This document shows, piece by piece, positions 31,232-35,558 of a DNA stretch of 35,558 bases (positions within the stretch are counted from its first letter, which is position 1; each line of letters starts with the position of its first letter). Both the position numbers and the translations under genes were made by a program. Location: positions 11,676-47,233 of the IMG/VR virus record IMGVR_UViG_3300029448_000075; one strand, written 5' to 3'. Under the pieces are notes generated by a model. It did not search any database and was not told where the DNA came from. It saw only the letters and a list, made by a program, of their open reading frames with translations. Origin of the DNA: a virus.

Positions 31232-31390
31232 ATGGCAATCGGACTAACGAATTGGTTCAAAAAGACTTTTCTCAGCTATGAGGAAGAAACTGTTCGCAAC
31301 CGCACAAAGAAAGGAAGGTTCGTGGCAGACGATCCTAAGACTAAGGACATCAACGAAGCATACACCAAGACTTATAGAAAAAAGAAGTAA
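31232..31390 (+). CDS. Small basic phage protein (52 aa)
   Basis: Basic, soluble protein carrying KKGRFVADDPKTKDINEAYT, a short conserved pattern seen in many phages near packaging genes; no function known to me. TCGGAG at 31219-31224 precedes the ATG. Its stop is followed at once by the GTG of the holin-like gene. Confidence 0.65.
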   Translation: MAIGLTNWFKKTFLSYEEETVRNRTKKGRFVADDPKTKDINEAYTKTYRKKK

Positions 31391-31391
31391 T

Positions 31392-31832
31392 GTGGGCTTC
31401 CCATTTGAGATAATAACCATGCTCGGTTCTACCCTTTTGAGTAGTTTGTTAAGCATATGGTCGCAAAGTCGTAAAGCCAAGGCGGAAGAACAGAAACTTT
31501 TGATCACAAGAGGCGAGTTTGAAATGAAAGCGAAGAAACAGTCGCTGGACCATGGCTTAAAAGACAAGGGTTTCGCTTGGACAAGGCGGATTATAGCCCT
31601 AACTGCTATATTTGCCATCGTTTTACTGCCAAAACTAGTCGCAGTCTTCTATCCACAGGTCGATGTAACAGTAGGGTACACCAATTGGATGCCTGGATTC
31701 TGGTTTTTTAAAGAAGGAAGGGAAGTTTTTGAGTGGGTGACGTTTCAAGGGCTTGTTATTACGCAATTAGACACGAATTTAGTGTCTGCAATCATTGGAA
31801 TGTACTTTGGAGGAAGTTTAGTAAAAAGATGA
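31392..31832 (+). CDS. Holin-like membrane protein (146 aa)
   Basis: A GTG start at 31392 gives VGFPFEIITMLGSTLLSSLLSIW, then a charged linker and two hydrophobic stretches (IIALTAIFAIVLLPKLVAVFY and the Trp/Phe-rich segment to GLVITQLDTNLVSAIIGMYFGG). The design matches three-helix holin-like proteins of phages and gene-transfer agents. ATG 31419 is an alternative start. Its end overlaps the next gene by 4 nt, whose product resembles a transglycosylase, supporting a lysis pair. Confidence 0.6.
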   Translation: MGFPFEIITMLGSTLLSSLLSIWSQSRKAKAEEQKLLITRGEFEMKAKKQSLDHGLKDKGFAWTRRIIALTAIFAIVLLPKLVAVFYPQVDVTVGYTNWMPGFWFFKEGREVFEWVTFQGLVITQLDTNLVSAIIGMYFGGSLVKR

Positions 31833-32413
31833 AACAATCAATTGACTTTTTAACCACTCAGATAGCCCGATTAGAAGAAAAAGGCTATGAAATACCCGAT
31901 AAACAAGCCTATATAGACAATATTTTAGACTATATGGAAGTTGTGAGAGAAATTGAGTCCAGTAACGATAATACTCAAGTTAATGCTGAAAGTGGAGGAG
32001 CAGGATTTTATCAGTTTATAAAAGACAGCATTCCCACGGCTAAAAATAGAGCAAAACGAATGCATACAGCCGAAGACTATGTAGCCAACATTCCAGACAA
32101 TGCGCTCGAATGGGACGACGATCAAGCTGGTCTAATGTTTTTAGCACATGCTTTTGGTGCTCCAATTAACGAAAAACGAACTTCCGTTGGTTCGGATGAG
32201 CTGTTTCACCGTATTGGCACTAATTTTGACCCACAAGCACAACAAGACTTGTATATGAACTATCATTATCGTGAAGTCCCTGACGACGCAACGGTCAATA
32301 GAGCAAATAGTGTAATTGGTGAATTTTACCTTGAAAATTACCCCGAAACCGCTAAAAATAGCGGTGGACCTATTACCAGTCCCCTATATTCTGATAAAAG
32401 GTACTTAATTTAA
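31829..32413 (+). CDS. Lytic-transglycosylase-like protein (194 aa)
   Basis: VREIESSNDNTQVNAESGGAGFYQFI (39-64, quoted only in part: ESSND and GAGFYQF) resembles the SLT-type transglycosylase active site, with Glu43 as the catalytic residue and a GAGxYQF segment in place of GLxQF. These enzymes cut peptidoglycan for entry or lysis. The start at 31829 overlaps the holin-like stop; an upstream start at 31733 is unlikely. Adjacent holin-like gene supports an endolysin role, but a virion-borne role is possible. Confidence 0.6.
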   Translation: MKQSIDFLTTQIARLEEKGYEIPDKQAYIDNILDYMEVVREIESSNDNTQVNAESGGAGFYQFIKDSIPTAKNRAKRMHTAEDYVANIPDNALEWDDDQAGLMFLAHAFGAPINEKRTSVGSDELFHRIGTNFDPQAQQDLYMNYHYREVPDDATVNRANSVIGEFYLENYPETAKNSGGPITSPLYSDKRYLI

Positions 32414-34068
32414 TGGCTTTGAGACCTCTACAAGAAACAATCGACGAATCACTGTCGAATCTTAGGGATGCTCGTTTTCTAGAAACACCTGATGGACAAA
32501 TCATTCCTTATGCCAGTGAAGAAGAAAAAGAATATCGACCGCTAGAAGAAATAGAGCCTAAATGGTGGCATCTTCGCGAACAGCTTCGTAAACAGCTAAT
32601 TAACTCAGGAGTTCCTCGTTATCGAGTTAGAGAATTGATTGGTAAGAACCCTGAAGAGTTTCAGCGAATGACTGAACTGCGACAAGAAGCTGGATTAGAG
32701 CCAATGGGCATGTTTGAAGGCATGACTCAGGGGTTAGGTACTTTAGACGCAGCATTAGGGATCACTTCCCTTCCAGCATTTACAAAAACAATGGGTTCAA
32801 TGTCTTTGCCCTATGCAGCAATGGGAACAGAAGCGACAACAGCATTCACGGACAATTTAAAAGCAATAAAAGAAGAACCAGAGAATCAGCCAAAAGATTT
32901 TGGTTATTATGCTCGAAGAGCAGGACTACCCCTTGCTGGAGCAGCAGGGCTAATGGGTTTTAGTCGTTTCGTACCTAAAACAGATGTGCCACCGACTTTG
33001 CCTAACCAACAGACTCCAAAAATAGACCAAACTCGAAGAAATATACTTAAAACAGGTGCCATAGGGGCTGGGCTGGCAAGTCTACCTCGCCCACTCACCA
33101 GTACGATAAAGTATGGAAGCAAAGCACCTGTAGTTCCTGCAGCAGCAGGAAAGTCTTTTATCGAAATGATGGGACCAAATTTAAGTAGACCTAATATCAG
33201 AGACAAATTATCTAATTCGCTTGAAGAATTTATTGTAAGAGACGGTCCAGATTATGAAGAATATCTTGCACAGTATGAAAGATACCCAGACAAAGATGCT
33301 GTTCGTTTAGCGAGACAGGAACATTTATTCGACACTGAACACTTTAACAAAGGGTTTGACGAGTCTATACCTTTTCTTGATGAATTTGATATTAAGCCAG
33401 GAAAAAATCCAGCAAGTATTAAAGTATTAATCGACGACGACTTTAACGTCACAAATACGTTTAAAGATTTAAAGAAAAACGCTCAGAAACAGGCTTTTGG
33501 TCAAGAAACCATTCATCGACATCTAGCAGACGATGCCAACATTATCGAGATAGAAACCATAGGACATACGGGACAAAAACATTTTAAAAATTACGGTCTT
33601 AAGCCTGATGAAGTTCACATCATAGCCGAATACGATTTCGAGGGTTTTGTTCCACAAAAAGACTTCACTGTAGGTTCTGGCACTCAATTTGAAGAATCGT
33701 TTACAAAAGGCATTTCGGTTTCGGACAGTGAATTACAAAACATCGATGATTTTGAAAGATATTATCTTAGTGAACACGGTCGAAAAATCAATAAAGAGGT
33801 AGATCCTGGAATTCCTTACGAAGGAGGAGACATGGGCTTTGTTGGCATTAACTATTATGAAATAGACGGTGTACCAATAGCAGTAGGGAGATATACATCT
33901 GCAGATGGAGGACACTTCACAGACGCAATTATTATACCTAATCAAAAAGGCATACAGAGAATCACAGGAATGATAGAGGAAGAGGTCGCAAAACTGCTAA
34001 AAGTGGAAAAGGAAGGGAAGTTTGAGGTGGGGTATTCTGGAGAACCTAATTGGACAGTAGATGACTAA
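32413..34068 (+). CDS. Large virion-type protein with internal Tat-like motif (551 aa)
   Basis: The N-terminal half is helical, with hydrophobic Ala/Gly/Leu stretches at about 120-140 and 165-187. Residues 208-222 read RRNILKTGAIGAGLA, resembling a twin-arginine signal but far from the N-terminus. The C-terminal half is acidic, with several strand-rich segments. No enzyme motif is recognised. The A of the upstream TAA is the first base of its ATG, and it overlaps terS by 8 nt. A virion or head-related role is inferred from position. Confidence 0.5.
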   Translation: MALRPLQETIDESLSNLRDARFLETPDGQIIPYASEEEKEYRPLEEIEPKWWHLREQLRKQLINSGVPRYRVRELIGKNPEEFQRMTELRQEAGLEPMGMFEGMTQGLGTLDAALGITSLPAFTKTMGSMSLPYAAMGTEATTAFTDNLKAIKEEPENQPKDFGYYARRAGLPLAGAAGLMGFSRFVPKTDVPPTLPNQQTPKIDQTRRNILKTGAIGAGLASLPRPLTSTIKYGSKAPVVPAAAGKSFIEMMGPNLSRPNIRDKLSNSLEEFIVRDGPDYEEYLAQYERYPDKDAVRLARQEHLFDTEHFNKGFDESIPFLDEFDIKPGKNPASIKVLIDDDFNVTNTFKDLKKNAQKQAFGQETIHRHLADDANIIEIETIGHTGQKHFKNYGLKPDEVHIIAEYDFEGFVPQKDFTVGSGTQFEESFTKGISVSDSELQNIDDFERYYLSEHGRKINKEVDPGIPYEGGDMGFVGINYYEIDGVPIAVGRYTSADGGHFTDAIIIPNQKGIQRITGMIEEEVAKLLKVEKEGKFEVGYSGEPNWTVDD

Positions 34069-34534
34069 ATTAAACGAAAGACAAGAAAAGTTTGCCCAGA
34101 ATGTTGCTAAGGGGTTGTCCAAGACACAAGCAGCAATCGAAGCAGGGTATTCACCTAAAAACGCAGGTCGTGCAGGAATTATGATGAGTGGTAAGAACCA
34201 TCCTAAAATACAAGCACGAATAGAAGAACTTCAAAAACGAGGTGCCGACAGGGCTTCGGTCAGTTTGGCTACACACTTAACCGATCTAAAAGATATTCGC
34301 GACCAAGCTCTACAAAATGGTTCATATTCTTCGGCAGTTTCTGCTGAGGTTGCAAGAGGTAAAGCAGCAGGGTTGTATGTAAATAAGTCGGAATTAGTCA
34401 TTAATCAAGTCGAACAGATGAGTAAACAAGAGGTTATTGAACGACTGAACCAAATTTACCAAATGACTGGTGGAGCGTTGCCAGACAGTAAAATTATTGA
34501 TATTCAATTAAAAAATGGCTCAAAAACTAACTAA
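34061..34534 (+). CDS. terS: Terminase small subunit (Terminase_2-like)
   Basis: DNA-recognition subunit of the packaging motor. The N-terminus carries LNERQEKFAQNVAKGLSKTQAAIEAGYSPKNA (positions 4-35, quoted in part: KTQAAIEAGYS), the helix-turn-helix typical of the Terminase_2 family, and a helical C-terminus for oligomerisation. Length of 157 residues is usual. It overlaps the large subunit by 20 nt. Confidence 0.9.
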   Translation: MTKLNERQEKFAQNVAKGLSKTQAAIEAGYSPKNAGRAGIMMSGKNHPKIQARIEELQKRGADRASVSLATHLTDLKDIRDQALQNGSYSSAVSAEVARGKAAGLYVNKSELVINQVEQMSKQEVIERLNQIYQMTGGALPDSKIIDIQLKNGSKTN

Positions 34535-35558
34535 CCTCCCCGAAGAAACTCTAAAAGAGTATTTCGAGCTGAGCCAACGCTACCATGAGATTTCTGAAGT
34601 CGAAGGTGCTCAAAATGAATTTTTATCGTTTGTTAAGAGCCAGTGGCCAAGCTTCATCGAAGGTCACCATCATAAAATAGTCGCAGAAGCCTTTGACGAT
34701 ATAGCCACAGGCAAATTAAAGCGATTAATCATCAATATGCCTCCAAGACATACAAAAAGTGAGTTTGCGAGCTTTTTACTCCCAGCGTACCTAATAGGGC
34801 GCAATCCTGCACTTAAAATCATACAAGCAACTCACACCTCTGACCTTGCAGTTCGTTTTGGTCGTAAAGTAAGGGATTTAATTCAGTCTGAAGTGTATAA
34901 ACGTATTTTTCCCAACACAATGCTAAACCCAGACTCAAAAGCAGCAGGAAAGTGGGAAACGATGAAAGAGAACGAACCGACAGTGCGAGGGGAGTATTAT
35001 GCGGTGGGTACAGGAGGTGCGATCGCTGGACGTGGTGCCGATCTGTTTATTATTGATGATCCACACTCAGAGCAAGACGCTATGTCAAAAACTGCTCTGG
35101 ATGAAGCGTATGAGTGGTACACCTCTGGACCAAGGCAAAGGCTACAGCCTGGAGGAGCTATAGTAGTGGTTATGACTCGTTGGTCAGTTAAAGACTTAAC
35201 AGGTAGATTAGTCAAAGACATGTCTAAAGGTTCTAAAAACGATCAATGGAAAGTAATTGAGCTACCAGCCATACTACCTAGTGGAGAAGCAGTTTGGCCA
35301 GAATATTGGAAAATAGAAGAACTCGAGTCAATTAAAGCAGCACTGGGTAATGGACCGAAATGGTTTGCTCAATATATGCAAACACCGACTTCTGAAGAAG
35401 GTGCGTTAATTAAACGAGATTGGTGGAAAACTTGGGCAGAGAAAAAGCCACCCGAGTGTGAGTACATCATACAAAGCTACGACACGGCATTTTTAAAGTC
35501 AGAAACCGCCGACTATTCGGCAATCACGACTTGGGGTGTTTTTTACCCTCACGGAAGG
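34515..35558 (+). CDS. terL: Terminase large subunit, truncated by window end
   Basis: ATPase-nuclease that pumps DNA into the capsid. Walker A-type MPPRHTKS (about 75-82) and Walker B LFIIDDPH (about 178-185) are present, with a coupling motif VMTRWS (about 219-224). The nuclease domain begins with SYDTAF near the end of the window, where the first catalytic Asp lies; the rest is missing. 348 codons are visible. The ATG at 34515 lies inside terS. Confidence 0.95.
   Translation, partial: MAQKLTNLPEETLKEYFELSQRYHEISEVEGAQNEFLSFVKSQWPSFIEGHHHKIVAEAFDDIATGKLKRLIINMPPRHTKSEFASFLLPAYLIGRNPALKIIQATHTSDLAVRFGRKVRDLIQSEVYKRIFPNTMLNPDSKAAGKWETMKENEPTVRGEYYAVGTGGAIAGRGADLFIIDDPHSEQDAMSKTALDEAYEWYTSGPRQRLQPGGAIVVVMTRWSVKDLTGRLVKDMSKGSKNDQWKVIELPAILPSGEAVWPEYWKIEELESIKAALGNGPKWFAQYMQTPTSEEGALIKRDWWKTWAEKKPPECEYIIQSYDTAFLKSETADYSAITTWGVFYPHGR

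Overview
The window is an AT-rich, gene-dense segment of a tailed double-stranded DNA phage (Caudoviricetes). It carries both terminase subunits, a phage replication set (family A polymerase, AEP primase, UvrD-like helicase, SSB-like protein, nucleases), lysis-type genes and large virion-type proteins. AT richness and protein style suggest a marine bacterial host, perhaps an alphaproteobacterium; this is an inference from composition and family resemblance. No integrase, phage RNA polymerase, CRISPR array or tRNA was seen. The terminase large subunit runs off the right edge and virion-type genes start at the left edge, so portal and capsid genes probably lie outside.

Layout: (1) 9-6210, plus strand: two very large virion-type proteins and a Gly/Tyr/Met-rich repeat protein. 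(2) 6188-7874, minus strand: an SNF2-like helicase and a small Cys-rich protein with their own promoter. (3) 7875-8298: a divergent control region with three copies of an octamer, a possible structured RNA and a promoter. (4) 8299-13019: early replication genes (SSB-like, primase, UvrD-like helicase). (5) 13028-21728: a promoter followed by a tightly packed block holding a 5-hmdU-kinase-type helical domain protein, a cupin, an FkbM-type methyltransferase, a GT-B glycosyltransferase, dUTPase, a divergent thymidylate synthase/dUMP hydroxymethylase, a Cas4/RecB-type nuclease, an Nmad1-like protein, DNA polymerase, an HTH protein, a VRR-NUC nuclease and a nucleotidylyltransferase. (6) 21705-30370: short cassettes of small genes, many headed by the same promoter and several closed by strong terminators, including AlkB-like, DUF932-like and SprT-like proteins. 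(7) 30371-31231: a non-coding region with repeats and dyads. (8) 31232-35558: small protein, holin-like, transglycosylase-like, a large virion-type protein, terS and terL.

The leading candidate for a new system is the block starting at 13028. It places a hmdU-pathway protein next to a cupin, a methyltransferase and a glycosyltransferase, and upstream of dUMP-supplying and TS-like enzymes and the polymerase. I infer a thymine hypermodification pathway in which hydroxymethyluracil is made at the nucleotide level and decorated in DNA, possibly with a sugar that is then methylated. The chemistry is not proven by sequence.

The second notable signal is regulatory. About twelve copies of a -35-like element (core CCTTTACTTT) sit 16-18 nt before TATGCT/TATAAT-like boxes in intergenic regions. 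Three of these lie so close to the next ATG that leaderless translation is expected. A 59-bp intergenic element occurs twice, each time between a terminator and a downstream promoter element.
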